This document shows, in pieces, positions 50,149-60,658 of a stretch of DNA of 64,000 nt. Each line of letters begins with the position of its first letter. The stretch's first letter is position 1. The DNA is taken from the NCBI GenBank assembly GCA_026874595.1, contig CM049314.1, positions 4,872,229-4,936,228 of the forward strand, in the 5' to 3' direction. Origin of the DNA: Sipunculus nudus (taxonomy: Eukaryota; Annelida; Sipuncula; Golfingiida; Sipunculidae). Position numbers and translations under genes: made by a program. Under the pieces are notes generated by a model. The model did not search any database. It was not told the origin of the DNA and was given only the letters and a program-made list of their open reading frames with translations.

Positions 50149-50274
50149 AAAATATAGAGGTTCCACTGGTATGAACCAGACCATTTCAATCAGACAGTCT
50201 TACTGATGAATGCAACAACATGTTGCACGAAACAACGTATTCATAAAAATGTCTGGCGAAACTTGATTCCTCTA
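50149..50274 (+). ncRNA. Hammerhead-ribozyme-like fold, probably a retroelement terminus relic
   Basis: CTGATGA (50203-50209) is followed by the hairpin TGCAAC-AACAT-GTTGCA (50211-50227), then C and GAAA (50229-50232), then CAACGTA (a two-base-pair stem III with loop, and GTA as cleavage triplet, 50237-50239). CAGACA (50191) pairs with TGTCTG (50250) as a distal stem I, and ATATAGAGG (50153) pairs with CCTCTATAT (50268) further out. Weak points are an A-C opposition at the base of stem II and poor pairing next to the core in stem I. Hammerheads are known in the terminal repeats of Penelope-like elements, and the adjoining TA tract fits that setting. Activity is unproven. Confidence 0.4.
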
Positions 50275-50377
50275 TATTTGTTTATATAAATATAAAGCTC
50301 TGGTGTAATACCATAGAGCACTTCAGTAGTTGTTTATTGCAGGAAACCTGTAGATTGAATTCATATATATATATACT

Positions 50378-50510
50378 AGCAAATACCCGTGCTTCGCACG
50401 GTCTGGGGCGAACAAAACAATCCGTACGGTGGTATCAGAAATCCACCGGAAATCTGGAGATACACACAAATCGCGATACGCTATTAATATATGGATCCAT
50501 AATATGCATG
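50378..50510 (+). repeat. Dispersed repeat 'actagcaaatacccgtgcttcgcacgg', with related copy at 51,690
   Basis: AGCAAATACCCGTGCTTCGC is a string I remember from widespread animal repeats. Its continuation (CAATCC, TACGGTGGTATCAGA, TACGCTATTAATATAT) recurs with small differences at 51721-51790, about 1.3 kb downstream. The two copies are direct repeats that may mark the ends of one element or a tandem pair. A G-run lies at 51107-51123. Confidence 0.6.
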
Positions 50511-51689
50511 GTGTTATGCATAAACATCGTATTGAAGCCAAGGGTTTGGACGGAAAATATTTAGGAGAAGTTGATATGATAAATAAAATAATTTTTATAT
50601 GAAAAAATATTATGTTGAACATCGCTATTCAAAGTTGCCCTCCGATTTTTCTTGCGACATTATCGCACAGTGTAAAAAGCTGGTGACAGATTCCAACGTT
50701 TATTTGCATCCGATCATCGCCCCCGTTCATCGCGTCCGTGTAAAATGTTTGGACACTATATTTTCAAAAACACATGACACATACCTCGGGCAACGATTAT
50801 CAGCTGCGAACAACACATGCAAGCGTTTATCGCAAACCTAGAGTCCTGCTCGATTTTTTGGATGAACACATCCGTAAAACGCACAGAGGATTCCACATCA
50901 TGACGTAAAATTGGGGAAGCCCTCACTTCCATTACCAAAATATGAGTATTAAAGTTCATTAAAGGGGAATAACTGTAGGGAAGCATCATCATGTCTATAA
51001 CAATCAACATGCATCTTACTGAGTATCACTGAAAAATTGCAACAATGAATTTGATGCAATAAAAAGTGACATTTAAAGTGGAAGCGAAACAATTATTTGT
51101 GTGTGTGTGGGGGGGGGGGGGGGGTCCATTCCCACATTAATTTAGTTAAAACATAATTATTTGTTAAATTTTACTTAAATATAATTTAGGTTTACAGGCA
51201 TAAATCTTGATTTGAAAGGACAAAACGACTTATCGTCACCTGTCGACGCTTGTTTGTGTCATGTGTTGCCTCATGGTTGCCCACCTTTGATCGCACATGA
51301 AAGACGGCTGCGACAAACACTGGTTTGTGTGACCGTTGGACATGATTTTAATCGCATGCGACTCGCTTATTTAGGGAGGGGGGGGGGGGGTGTAGAAGCC
51401 CTCTTCTTGCAATCCCGGTCACAGGAAGGCCTGCCAAACAATTCTTTCAAAGATCTCCCTTTTGAGAAGGGGATTATTTCGGGCCGGTGCCCGCGAAATG
51501 TACAAATAACCCAGATAGAGCCCCCTGAGTAAAACTGTTCTGCCAACACACACTCTATGCCCATTGTGTTACCGGGCCCGACGACACAAAGAAAAGAGGC
51601 ACCCGAGGGGGAGCAAATATTAAAATTAATATTTATGCACGTAATACGCAAATATTGCAAATAAAAGTGGGTGGAATCTCTGCGGACAC

Positions 51690-51862
51690 ACCCGGACCAA
51701 ATATATGTCGAAAATCACGGCAATCCATACGGTGGTATCAGAGGAGATACGGAAAATTACAAAAATCGCCTTACGCTATTAATATATAGATGCCCTTTCT
51801 TGCCAGGGGGTATGCCGCCCCCCCCCCCCCCCACGATGCAAATCCTGTCTACACCACTGATG
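51690..51862 (+). repeat. Second copy of the 50.4-kb repeat plus C-run element end
   Basis: It carries CAATCCATACGGTGGTATCA and CTTACGCTATTAATATAT, then a C run (51819-51832) and CCTGTCTACACCACTG, matching the element end at 44567-44608. Confidence 0.6.
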
Positions 51863-52654
51863 CTTCAACCCATGTCCCTATAACCAAGGGGCCCTCAGCC
51901 CCCTGTAATAAAATTAAAAACAAACATAAATTCTATTCTTACTTGTTTAGTAATATTATTTCTTACGAAGAAAACAGGTGCATGAATCCAGGGCAAAATA
52001 AAGTGCAAGGATAAATACAAAAAACACGAGCAGCTCATTTTGAACAACGTCTAACATCCTTTGTATTTATGTTTATAAATTCATAAACTTGCAATGTTTG
52101 ATGAATGTTTAAATGTCAGCAGAGTCCTTTTTTATGAGGTGATTTTTTTTATACAGAACAAGTTGTATGTGTATGGGAGATAATACAGCATCTGGTAAAG
52201 GAAATAACGTCTGTAGGAAATGCCGAGCAATATTAACTAAAATAAAAAATAGTAGTCGAGATCCGGCTATGTGAGCTTCAACCCCCGCCCTATACTTGGG
52301 AGAGGAATCCCGAATTGTGGAAAGGAGAGGTCCAGCCAACCCTGGAGGACTAATGAGAAACCCTCAAAAAGGTCATCAGGTCCGGAAAAGGTCGCGGGGG
52401 TTCCAAGCCACAAAATTTATGTTACCCCTTAAAATGTTTGCGGGGGTTGAAAACATTGAGATGGGTCCATATATACAACCTTGCCCCCGCCCAATTGGAC
52501 CCTACTTCCCACTAGAAACTCCCCTGTCTAGCTTAACAATATTGGCGCCATTATAACAAATGCAATATGGTCATGTCATATTTGAAGTTGGAACTTTTTT
52601 TAGGATAATTATAAATGTATCAAATTGACTTTAAAACCTGAGGTTTACTTTCAG
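51863..52654 (+). other. Gene 2 intron 2, last part
   Basis: No exon or known repeat is recognised. It ends in a good acceptor (gaggtttactttcag at 52654). Confidence 0.35.
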
Positions 52655-52809
52655 TTCATATCGTGGAGGAAGTACGTCCGTCCTCGGATCTCGTGAAGAA
52701 AGCACGTGACCTCGGACTTCCAGATACATTCTACAATTACCTCCAGGAGGAGCCACCCGTCTCCAATGGCAGCAAGAAATCTAATAAAAAACAAATACAA
52801 CAAAGTTGA
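52655..52809 (+). CDS. Gene 2, exon 3 (terminal): KAR-LPDTFYNYL module
   Basis: The G left by exon 2 plus TT gives Val, then HIVEEVRPSSDLVKKAR, DLGLPDTFYNYL, QEEPPVSNGSKKSNKK and TGA at 52807-52809. The module spans about residues 79-108 of 129. The C-terminal tail of about 21 residues after FYNYL is Ser/Lys-rich and absent from gene 1 (two residues) and gene 3 (six residues). VHIVEEV repeats the hydrophobic-acidic pattern of the other paralogues. The acceptor, phase and residue conservation make this assignment firm within the family; biochemical function is unknown. Confidence 0.85.
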
Positions 52810-54058
52810 CCAATTGACAAACAGTAGAAAAGATGTTGGGAACTTTGAGTATATATATAGTGAAAAAATACAAAATCCGCATCAGTTTTTACCCTTGATC
52901 TTACCAAGAGAAAAATAGTGGACGGCAGTACCGGTTCCTGAAAAGGGTAACCTGGGATGTTTGCAGTCCACTTCTGCTTCTTAATCACTGACATTTTAGA
53001 GAAATAGATAAGCAAATTAATCAGTATTCTATTTTATTTATTGACTTTTATATGGTACCATGCGTACTTACAGACTTGCAAACTGTACTTAAAATATTTA
53101 TAAAATGTTCTTAATATGACGTTTAATGTAGATATTTTATATTTAAATAGTTTATTTTTATACATTTTATTATTATGGAGATAGGGAAAGCTCAAGAGGT
53201 AGAGAGAAAGAGGAATAAAGAGAGCGGTACAAAGACGTATGCATGTGTACATAGACAGATTGAAATAGGGATACATATATAGGTAGAGAACTAGAGACGG
53301 TCCAACAGTGTGAAAGAGATGGATATGATTCATATGATATATGACCTGTACATACATGTTTTATTGACAATGTTGATGAATTCAAATCGTTCTGCTGCTT
53401 TTTTCCCAAATATATGTATTTCAGTTGGAAAAATAAAATGCAATTAAGGTATACATACATGTTCTAGAGCCATTTGATGGTTCCAGCATATATCTCATCA
53501 AACCTGCAATCTTGAACTGGCTGGCATTTTCAAGTGTTGACGAACGTAAGTTCCAAGCCAAGACCAATAAATGTATCAGGAATAAAACTGTTTCAGTAAA
53601 GTTTCTTATAACTTGGCCTAAGAATAAATATAGTATGCTAAACATTTAAACTCTGTTTCTATTTAAATAACATACTCTAGAAAACGTAATTCAATGCAAT
53701 CGAATAAGTAGCCGCATTTTAACATTTTTCCCTTTCCAGGCACCGATGCTGCCTGCTGTCAATTTATATTTAATCATATCTGATTTCACGGATATGGGAT
53801 ATATACAGAGTGAACAGTAAAGTAGTAAGCAATATATTGTAAAACTGTCCGCACATGTACAATCAAATGTTCACCCCAATCCCTCCATTCTGCAAGTTAA
53901 CTAAATAAAATTACCTGTAGGTGCGCCACTTTTAAATTGTTTTACCAGTTTCACTAATTTTCCACACGCACACTCGTACACTCACGCATGATATTTTCAT
54001 GGCTTTCTGGAGAGTGGGAGTCAGTGTCTGTGACGCTCCAAATCTTACTAACCACATA
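52810..54058 (+). other. Gene 2 3' flank / UTR
   Basis: AATAAA hexamers occur at about 53430 and 53623 and are possible polyadenylation signals. A purine-rich stretch with GAGAGAAAGAGG lies at 53190-53230. Nothing else is recognised. Confidence 0.35.
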
Positions 54059-54480
54059 GTGACAATATCTGATCATATAATGGCAATATCTGATCCTAAA
54101 ATGATAATATCTGACCCTGTAATAAACATTTATATAATCCTATGACAATATCTGATCATATAATGACCATATCTAATCCTATAATGACTATCTAATCCTA
54201 TAGTGACAATATCTGATCATATATGACAAAATATCTGATCCTATAATAACAATGTAATCCTATATTGATAATATCTGATTCTATAATGACAATCTCTTAT
54301 CCTCTTATGGCTATCTATATCATACAATGACATATGTTCCTATTATAACGTTAGCTAATCATATAATGACAACATCTAATCAAATTATGACAGTATGTCC
54401 ACATAATGACAATATCTGGTTATAAAGACATCTGTTCCTGTATAATGAAACTATCTAATCATTTAATGACAATATATAAA
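54059..54480. repeat. Degenerate ~20-22-bp minisatellite
   Basis: Repeats of the form ATAATGACAATATCTGATCC are present in roughly 18-20 diverged copies, with insertions. Confidence 0.8.
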
Positions 54481-54614
54481 GATATAATCATAGAAAATTT
54501 AATAATAAAGTCCCATTCGGACGTCCTAAATTCCAATGTGACGCGCAAAAATATTCACCTCAGCGTTCTGAGGCCTGACACACACAGAGTGAGACACCCA
54601 AATACAGACACACG

Positions 54615-54617
<3 letters not shown>

Positions 54618-54692
<75 letters not shown>
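54618..54692. repeat. (TA)n microsatellite
   Basis: About 75 bp of TA repeats that directly abut the MITE at 54693. Confidence 0.95.
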
Positions 54693-54695
<3 letters not shown>

Positions 54696-54863
54696 TAAAA
54701 CTCGTTGTGTCGAAGTCGAAGGGACCATCAGAAAACTTCGACACATCCGAGGTTCGACATTTGGTTATTATTTAACTATTTTACTCCAGAATATCGAGTC
54801 TGTAACTTCGACATAAAGCGGGGTATTCGACTTAAGCGAGTTCGACACAATGAGGTTTCACTG
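54693..54863. mobile_element. 171-bp pogo/Tigger-like MITE with TA target duplication
   Basis: The left end CAGTAAAACTCGTTGTGTCG and the right end CGACACAATGAGGTTTCACTG (reverse complement CAGTGAAACCTCATTGTGTCG) are inverted repeats of about 25 bp with a few mismatches. TA flanks both sides. CAGT...ACTG ends and a TA duplication are typical of the pogo branch of Tc1/mariner. There is no coding capacity. It sits inside a TA tract. Confidence 0.75.
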
Positions 54864-54885
54864 TATCTATCTATCTATCTATCTA

Positions 54886-54934
<49 letters not shown>
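54864..54934. repeat. (TATC)n-(TA)n microsatellite
   Basis: About six TATC repeats followed by about 46 bp of TA. Confidence 0.9.
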
Positions 54935-54944
<10 letters not shown>

Positions 54945-55098
54945 GTATGTTTATATGTGTGTTTATCTGTGTGTGTCTATATTGTGAGTAATACATGTAT
55001 ATACATTAGCCTGCAATATATACTCGCTCTGCCGTGGTAGTCAGTTGCACGTAAACAATCTAGCAATTCATTTTGCAAAATTGAGGCTAGACCATGTG

Positions 55099-56187
55099 CA
55101 GTGAAACTCCGGACAACTCAATAAGGCGGAAAACTCACTAATGCGGACACTAAATCTCAGTCCCTTCAAATTTGCCTCTTTATTGTGTTTAACTAACTCA
55201 GTCAAGTGGACAACTCGCTATCCCGGAGAACGGACAAACTCTCCCGTCCCGCTTGCCTTTCCAGTACATATTACGACCCTCTAAAGCGGACAGACATCGC
55301 GAGTTCTATTTTTGTTTGTTAAAATATCCGCCGGGAGATGGCGCTCCAATGTCGTGACCTCATGATTATGAATGTTTTTTGTCAAAGCGACAGCCCAAGT
55401 ACAAGTAGACTGGTACCCTGCTCTATTTTGGCACCGCTGCTCTAGGCCAATCATAGCTTGAGGGCATTAATAGAGCAGGGTACCAGTCTAAAGTACAAGC
55501 GTAATTTTCGTGAACCATCGTGATGTTACATGTGAATATACAGTTGATTATGTTTTTTTCTATAAATGTGTAGAAATCACAATCATTACTTTATTAATAT
55601 TGGCCGGTCAAACAGAAAAAAAAACTAAGCTTTCAAACAGCTTTTCATTTGACAAGACCACCATCAAAGATCAGAGTTCCTGCGTTGTGATCGGCGTACG
55701 GCCCGGGGAGCCTTAACTAGTTCGTGACAGTTTGCTGTTTTTTTATAGTGAATGCGTCGTGAAGACTCTCCTTGAACAAATAATCATGCTTTCCGGATGC
55801 TGTCAAGAATCCATCTTCAAGATACCTAGTGGAGCAATCCATAAAATATGCGAACTTAGAAGGAAGCATGGTACGTCGAAGTGAAACTGCCTAGATTTGT
55901 GTGTGAGGCCTAGCTCATGAAGTGGAAAGAGAGAAAGAAAATGTTTGTCTTTCCTTTTTTAATAATTATATTTTATAAATTAAAAAATGCATATTTAAGC
56001 GATTTTGAAAATGATTTAAATAAAATGTATGTATTTCAACTTAAGTGTAAAAAAATCAAACAAGAGGGTAACAGTTACATTCAATGAAGAATTTATACGC
56101 AATATGCTCAATCTCTAAACAGGACAACTCACTAATACGGACAAAATCCTCCAGTCCCTTGAGTCTCCGGCTAAGAGGAGTTTCACA
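55099..56187. mobile_element. Pogo-like element relic (~1.1 kb) with CAGTGAAACTCC end
   Basis: The left end CAGTGAAACTCCGGACAACTC and the right end ...CTAAGAGGAGTTTCAC (reverse complement GTGAAACTCC) are inverted. Subterminal CGGACAA and ACTCACTAAT motifs recur near both ends (55110-55265 and 56119-56160). The interior has no intact transposase. It contains the nested MITE at 55406. Confidence 0.6.
55406..55490. mobile_element. 85-bp nested MITE with perfect ~22-bp terminal inverted repeats
   Basis: TAGACTGGTACCCTGCTCTA at the left is matched exactly by its reverse complement at the right (ending GGGTACCAGTCTA). The flanks AAGTACAAG (55397-55405) and AAGTACAAG (55491-55499) are a 9-bp direct repeat, a target-site duplication. 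An 8-9-bp duplication suggests a hAT-like mobiliser. It is nested in the pogo-like relic. Confidence 0.85.
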
Positions 56188-56933
56188 TAACACGTATTAA
56201 CATAACACGTACATGGACAAATGGGGTTTGCACTATTAACGAAAAAGAAAACAAAAAATAGCTGAACATATATTCCACCAAATTGCTCATGCACACCCAG
56301 AAACAAGGAGACGGCTTCTGTTTGCAACAAAAGAAATGATTGTAGAATACATAACTGAAACTTGCTGACGTGTGTCTGTACATGACTCGAGGACGTTATT
56401 ATTGAAGGAATGTTTGGTTTTGTTGCTATGTACCAGTGGACTTTGTAACTCAAGACGAGTCATTTTTTAAGAGCCATTTTTGTACTGTCAGCGTGCATGC
56501 TCGCCTTGCGGGCCCCTTTATATAAATGCCATAACAAACAACGTAATCCTTTGATCGTATATAAATGAATCACTCCCTCGCTGGGCGAGATCTACATATA
56601 TTTTTGGCCATTTGTTAACTCCGGGGGCTTTCAGGGGGCTCAGCCCCCCCCCCCCTTTTTTTAAACCTCCGATGTTTGGATAATAGAATAATAACGTTAT
56701 AGGCGTGCGCCCTGGATCTTGCGTCTCGTGTCGTTAGGTTCCCTATGCTTCTGCATGCCAGAGTTTGCAAAATGTCCAGTTGCATTCCAGTGCCAGGATG
56801 TTGAGCCCCATTTTCTTAGAGCCTGGTTCCGCCCCTATTTTAACATTTACAACATATCACTCCATGATTAAAATATGCCACTCAAGCCAAAAGAAAAGGA
56901 ATGGTTTTTTTTTTAGAAATCAGTGCGGGCGGG
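56188..56933 (+). other. Intergenic, no gene seen
   Basis: A C-run at 56646-56655 with neighbouring 'gggggcttTCAGGGGGCTCAGCC' repeat-like text. No exon is supported. Confidence 0.35.
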
Positions 56934-57155
56934 CGATTTATTTTACCTTTTTTGTATGTTTCGATAAAAAAAATTTATATGATCAAGATAATAACTTATT
57001 TTTTTTTGCTAAACAGGTAAAAGCACTACATTACAAAGGAAATCTTATCAAAATTGTATTATTTTATCAACTTGAAAGATGAAAATCAGTATTACACTTT
57101 TTTTTATGCGGGGGGTTTAAATTGACGCGGGCGGTGTCTTAGAACCATACCTTTT
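56934..57155 (+). repeat. Dispersed repeat, copy 2 (partner at 34960)
   Basis: It carries the same ordered strings as 34960-35215 (TTTTTTGTATGTTTCGATAA, ACAGGTAAAAGCACTA, AAATTGACG), with local indels. Confidence 0.6.
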
Positions 57156-57400
57156 TTAGCCTTAGTCCTTATAGTATATCGGAATTTTGAGTGGATTGTC
57201 CTGTTATTGTCATGCAATTTCGGCGAAAAACGCACGTTCATGATTTAAAGTACATTCTAAGAATACAAAAGTTATTTTAAGAACTCAATAGGTTTTTTTA
57301 CGTACCGTGTATAGGCATAAATCTATATGTAACCAGGTAAAACATATTCATTTATATGTATGTGCAATACCTATAATGAAATATTCATGTCGGCTGACAG

Positions 57401-57578
57401 GTGTCAGACGTCACAGATCTGCTTTCATATTTTTGCCTCCCATGTGGGTCCAATGATGGGAAGGTGGGTTGTGCCTCACGGATTGTCAGGCTACTGGGAA
57501 AGCCTTTAACATTTCTGACGCCATGGCTTACGTTCAAGATTTCCACTCTCTGGTACTGCAGTTCTGGAATCTTCTGTG
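57401..57578 (+). CDS. Candidate upstream exon of gene 3 (weak)
   Basis: An open frame follows gtcggctgacag|GTG and ends at TCTGTG|gtaaga in phase 1. It reads SDVTDLLSYFCLPCGSNDGK ... WYCSSGIFC. Its phase suits the next candidate at 57747 (phase 1 in). No homology was recognised and the style differs from other family exons, so the frame may be coincidental. Confidence 0.2.
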
Positions 57579-57746
57579 GTAAGATAATATATCTGTATTT
57601 ATAGACCTTTACACTAATGTTCACACAAACGCAGGCAAAATGTCGGCTCACTCCTGAAACCGATCATCGAGCATTGTGAAAAAACAAAGAATCTGATATT
57701 CATTTGGTACTGAGAAGCAAGGGAACGAATGTTTGATTTTTGTCAG

Positions 57747-57830
57747 GAGTTGGATATAATTATCAAAAACTTCAAACCTGGAGTGAAGACTTTGTACATG
57801 TGAGGGCAATAAACAGGTGTGATATGGCAG
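57747..57830 (+). CDS. Candidate cassette exon of gene 3 (phase 1/1)
   Basis: Acceptor gatttttgtcag|GA, donor ATGGCAG|gtaggc; 84 nt. In phase 1 it reads VGYNYQKLQTWSEDFVHV, RAINRCDMA and leaves one G, which fits the GT that starts the exon at 58343. The splice signals are reasonable; the function is unknown. Confidence 0.3.
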
Positions 57831-57956
57831 GTAGGCCTGGAGTTTATACACATTGTTTTCATTTCTGCGTGTGTTATAACCTCATTCGTACTTACGCGTA
57901 CAGGGAAATATCAATAGGGAGCCCAGCCTTGATCTGTTGTGCATCGTAGGTAAAGA

Positions 57957-58090
57957 TAATGCTTTTAGGATAAGATAGCTAAGCATTTGGATAGACTAAC
58001 TTGTTCATTAACACGCGAGTTTTCGAAGCGCACAGTCTTCTTCTTCAGGTGATACGCTTCTACTATACAAACTAACACGGCTTTACACCT
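57957..58090 (-). repeat. Penelope-like terminal signature (minus strand)
   Basis: The minus strand reads CTGAAGA (58048-58042), a GAAG...CTTC hairpin, then GAAAACTCGCG (58024-58014), the same layout as degenerate hammerheads in Penelope-like termini. Proximal stem I pairing was not found. A (TA)n tract adjoins, as at 50.1 kb. Confidence 0.35.
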
Positions 58091-58104
58091 TATATATATA
58101 TATA

Positions 58105-58169
<65 letters not shown>

Positions 58170-58170
58170 G
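58091..58170. repeat. (TA)n microsatellite followed by (TG)n
   Basis: TA repeats with one CT and one TT interruption, then GTGTGCGTGTGTGTG up to about 58196. Confidence 0.9.
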
Positions 58171-58342
58171 TGAGGGTGTGTGCGTGTGTGTGTTGTGTGC
58201 CCCAAGTTAATTCAAATTGTGTCATTAATCACGTAAGTTGATATACCTGTAAACATTTGAGGTAACATTTATTAAAAATATGAATATGCAGAATAATTCT
58301 AAGCAATTGTTAACACGTTGTACACATATCTAAAAAATGCAG

Positions 58343-58428
58343 GTCAGGAAGTACCACCGGCACTCGATCTCCAGTCAATCTCGCTAGAGGACCAGACATC
58401 CACTGACCATTCAGGGTCAAGTATTCAG
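58343..58428 (+). CDS. Candidate gene 3 exon upstream of the ADDDC exon
   Basis: Acceptor ctaaaaaatgcag|GT, donor AGTATTCAG|gtaact; phase 1 in, phase 0 out. It is open only in the phase that reads QEVPPALDLQSISLEDQTST, DHSGSSIQ. Phase 0 output suits the exon at 61029, as gene 1 exon 2 does for its exon 3. The acidic/Ser-rich composition fits a disordered linker. Its position corresponds to gene 1 exon 2 or to the candidate at 8178. Confidence 0.45.
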
Positions 58429-59067
58429 GTAACTATAGGATGGAGTCTCTTCCACTCAGATGCAAAACAATTTTTATTTCTATTTTGACTACACGCACCC
58501 ACTGACAATCCATATAAATAACATGCATCGTAATATTTTTGTTGCCATGTGCTACTTGGAGTAATGACATAAAGACCTACAGAAAAGATATTATAAAGAA
58601 GTCTTCACTTTTTCAAGTTCCAGTGCACAGAAAATGACAGATGATGCTACATTTTGTAAATAACTCGGGCCATGCGTCTTCTGTAAAAAAAAACGAGAGG
58701 TGAACATCCCGCAGTGTTAATGGGCGCATATATATCATGTATTTAAAAATATACAGCGAATACCCGGGCTGCAGACACCCCTCTGGGACGTAAAACCCGC
58801 CTAACGAACAATTTTTGGGGCGACCGAGCGTTTTCACTATTTTAAGAACCCCTGTGGGGCGGATAGGTATTCTTAATCCTCTAGGACCTCATGGTATCAG
58901 CCGTCAGTCATGAATGTATTAATACGGAAGGGTACTGAATGAAATTTTGGAATTAAAAAAAAATCCAGACAACTTTCACACAGGGGCGGCTTTCGACCTA
59001 AAAATATGAAAAACTCCTACTACTTGCCGAAAAAAGGAAGCGCATTTGCCTCTCGTAACGCATGTTT
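58429..59067 (+). other. Gene 3 intron sequence, nothing recognised
   Basis: No exon or repeat family identified. Confidence 0.35.
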
Positions 59068-59205
59068 CCCTACTTCAGCAGGCACTGGTTATGTATAAAG
59101 GCCTTGTTTTTGTCCTAAAGACAAACCAGCAAGATGATAGATCAAACACCAGCAGAACCGCAGTTTATTTCCCTATTTGTACAGGCTTTAATAATGTATA
59201 AAGGC
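59068..59205 (+). pseudogene. Duplicated, decayed start of the gene 3 ADDDC exon
   Basis: 59121-59163 aligns without gaps to 61029-61071 with 34 of 43 bases identical by my count, including the upstream aag boundary: taaag|ACAAACCAGC against tgaag|ACAAACCGGC. It reads TNQQDDRSNTSRTA where the real exon reads TNRLEENSNASSTA, then diverges before the DDDC motif and stops at TAA 59199. The flanks (CTTCAGCAGGCACTGGTTAT, GTATAAAGGC and their variant at 59171-59205) form a ~103-bp imperfect direct repeat around it. Confidence 0.6.
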
Positions 59206-59908
59206 GAGTGGAATCCCGGCACACTTGTTCACCTGGGCCAGCGTGTTTCATCCCCCACCCTTTAAAAGTGCCCATTGACCTGCCTTTTGGAAAGGACTAC
59301 AAGATTTCTAGATTCCTCTGTGTATATATTAAATATCTAAGGGTAATGTTGTTGGTTAAAAGTTCTTATATCACCTCCGTGAAGGATGTATGAACATATT
59401 TATCAACAACGTGTTTTTGAACACAGCAATGTTGACAAACGGGGAAAAACATGTAACCTAAGGTGGTAGAAATGTCACTTGTTGCCAAACACGATTTGCA
59501 AAGCTCTGGATTATCTCGCTTGCTGCTAGCCGTGATAACTCTACTCCGTAAAGGCAATGATAATTGGGCTGGTAAGCCTACTTGAGTCGTGATACAAGCA
59601 ATATCGAGGAATGCTTCGCAGTGATCTTCCATCATGTTGCATTCATATGTTGGTAAACAGCCCATAATCGTAACATGCTACGGATAATGAATTAACACAA
59701 GAGAATACACTTGAACTAACAACCCAAACTGTAACGCCTTCTCTATGGTAACGAGTCATTTCCTGTATCGTATACAAGTTGGCTGCGTCTAGTAACCCGT
59801 GCGAGCCATGCCTGGATTCATGCAGTCAGGAATTCAACAAACGTACGGAGGGGTTTACCAACATGCTGAGATAAAACGGAACTGTTATCGCTGCTGTTTG
59901 GTGTTGTT
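59206..59908 (+). other. Gene 3 intron sequence, nothing recognised
   Basis: Short open frames occur on both strands, without splice pairing or family features. Confidence 0.3.
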
Positions 59909-60071
59909 AGAACTGCTAACGATTAGTCTGGTTTATATCAATTGACAGTGTACCTGCAGGCCATAAGGCGTTGTCAAAAATGATAATAAATATTTGCACT
60001 CTCATGGGACCTTAATTATAATGCGTTCCTCAGACCTAGGTGTAAAGCCACTCTGACAGCCAGTAGTTTGG
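59909..60071 (+). other. Intronic segment shared with gene 1 (left part)
   Basis: Counterpart of 8409-8574. The match resumes at 60661-60697 (AGGGCGATTTCGCGCTAA against AGGGCCGATCTGGCACTA at 8587), after the inserted inverted-repeat element. Confidence 0.55.
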
Positions 60072-60073
60072 TA

Positions 60074-60658
60074 TAGTCCGTCCCAAAACCCGTGTCCGCA
60101 TGTTTTTTCGCGATAATTATTTTTAAAATATTCTTTAAAAATGCCCTTTGGCCTGAAGCAGATATACAGATATTCCGACGATTTTGTGTAAAGTTGTTAT
60201 ATATCATGAAAAACGTATTTACTTTGCGACTCTTTTGCGTTATTTTTGCTGAAATACCGTGAATGGCGTCTTCCCGGCACTGCTAGACAGTACATTCCTC
60301 CATGTTACACTTTCCATGTCTATGGCTGCGTTTGGTGTTTGTTAGACAACAGTGACGTCACAAAGACGTCACAGTGATCGGTCGCACGTCACCATCAATT
60401 GACTGACGTCATAAGTTTGACTGGCTTGTTTATTATCAGTTCTCAGGTAAGGAATAAGTCGTAAACGCTGTAGCTTGTTTTGTCATATTTTGGATTATTT
60501 GTCTCATATAAAATCAAGGCAAGGTAAGGTATTACTTTTTACGCAGGTAGTCTGCGGAATAGCTCCTGCAACCTTTGGACAAGAAAGGTTTACACTGCTT
60601 TACTTGTATAAAAAATTATTCCGGAAAAACATGCGGACACGGGTACTGGGACGGACTA
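60074..60658. mobile_element. ~585-bp inverted-repeat element with TA flanks
   Basis: The left end TAGTCCGTCCCAAAACCCGT, GTCCGCATGTTTTT and the right end AAAAACATGCGGACACGGGT, ACTGGGACGGACTA are inverted repeats of ~40-50 bp with small mismatches, flanked by TA. No transposase ORF. Comparison with gene 1 shows uninterrupted ancestral sequence on both sides, so insertion boundaries are supported twice. A Tc1/mariner-type MITE is the simplest reading. Confidence 0.75.
60353..60411 (+). promoter_or_regulatory. Cluster of CRE-like sites inside the inverted-repeat element
   Basis: Perfect TGACGTCA at 60353-60360 and 60404-60411, AGACGTCA at 60364-60371, and a CGTCA half-site at 60388. TGACGTCA is the known CREB/ATF palindrome. 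Position (about 620 bp before the ADDDC exon) allows an alternative promoter or enhancer, but activity is not shown. Confidence 0.5.

Noticed and set aside
44411..55040. ORFs rich in YIYIYI
   Set aside because: Translations of (TA)n microsatellites.
55510..55716. Frame ending SCVVIGVRPGEP, superficially like the family's hydrophobic-acidic motif
   Set aside because: It lies inside the pogo-like relic, without matching splice sites, phase or the KAR/FYNYL continuation.
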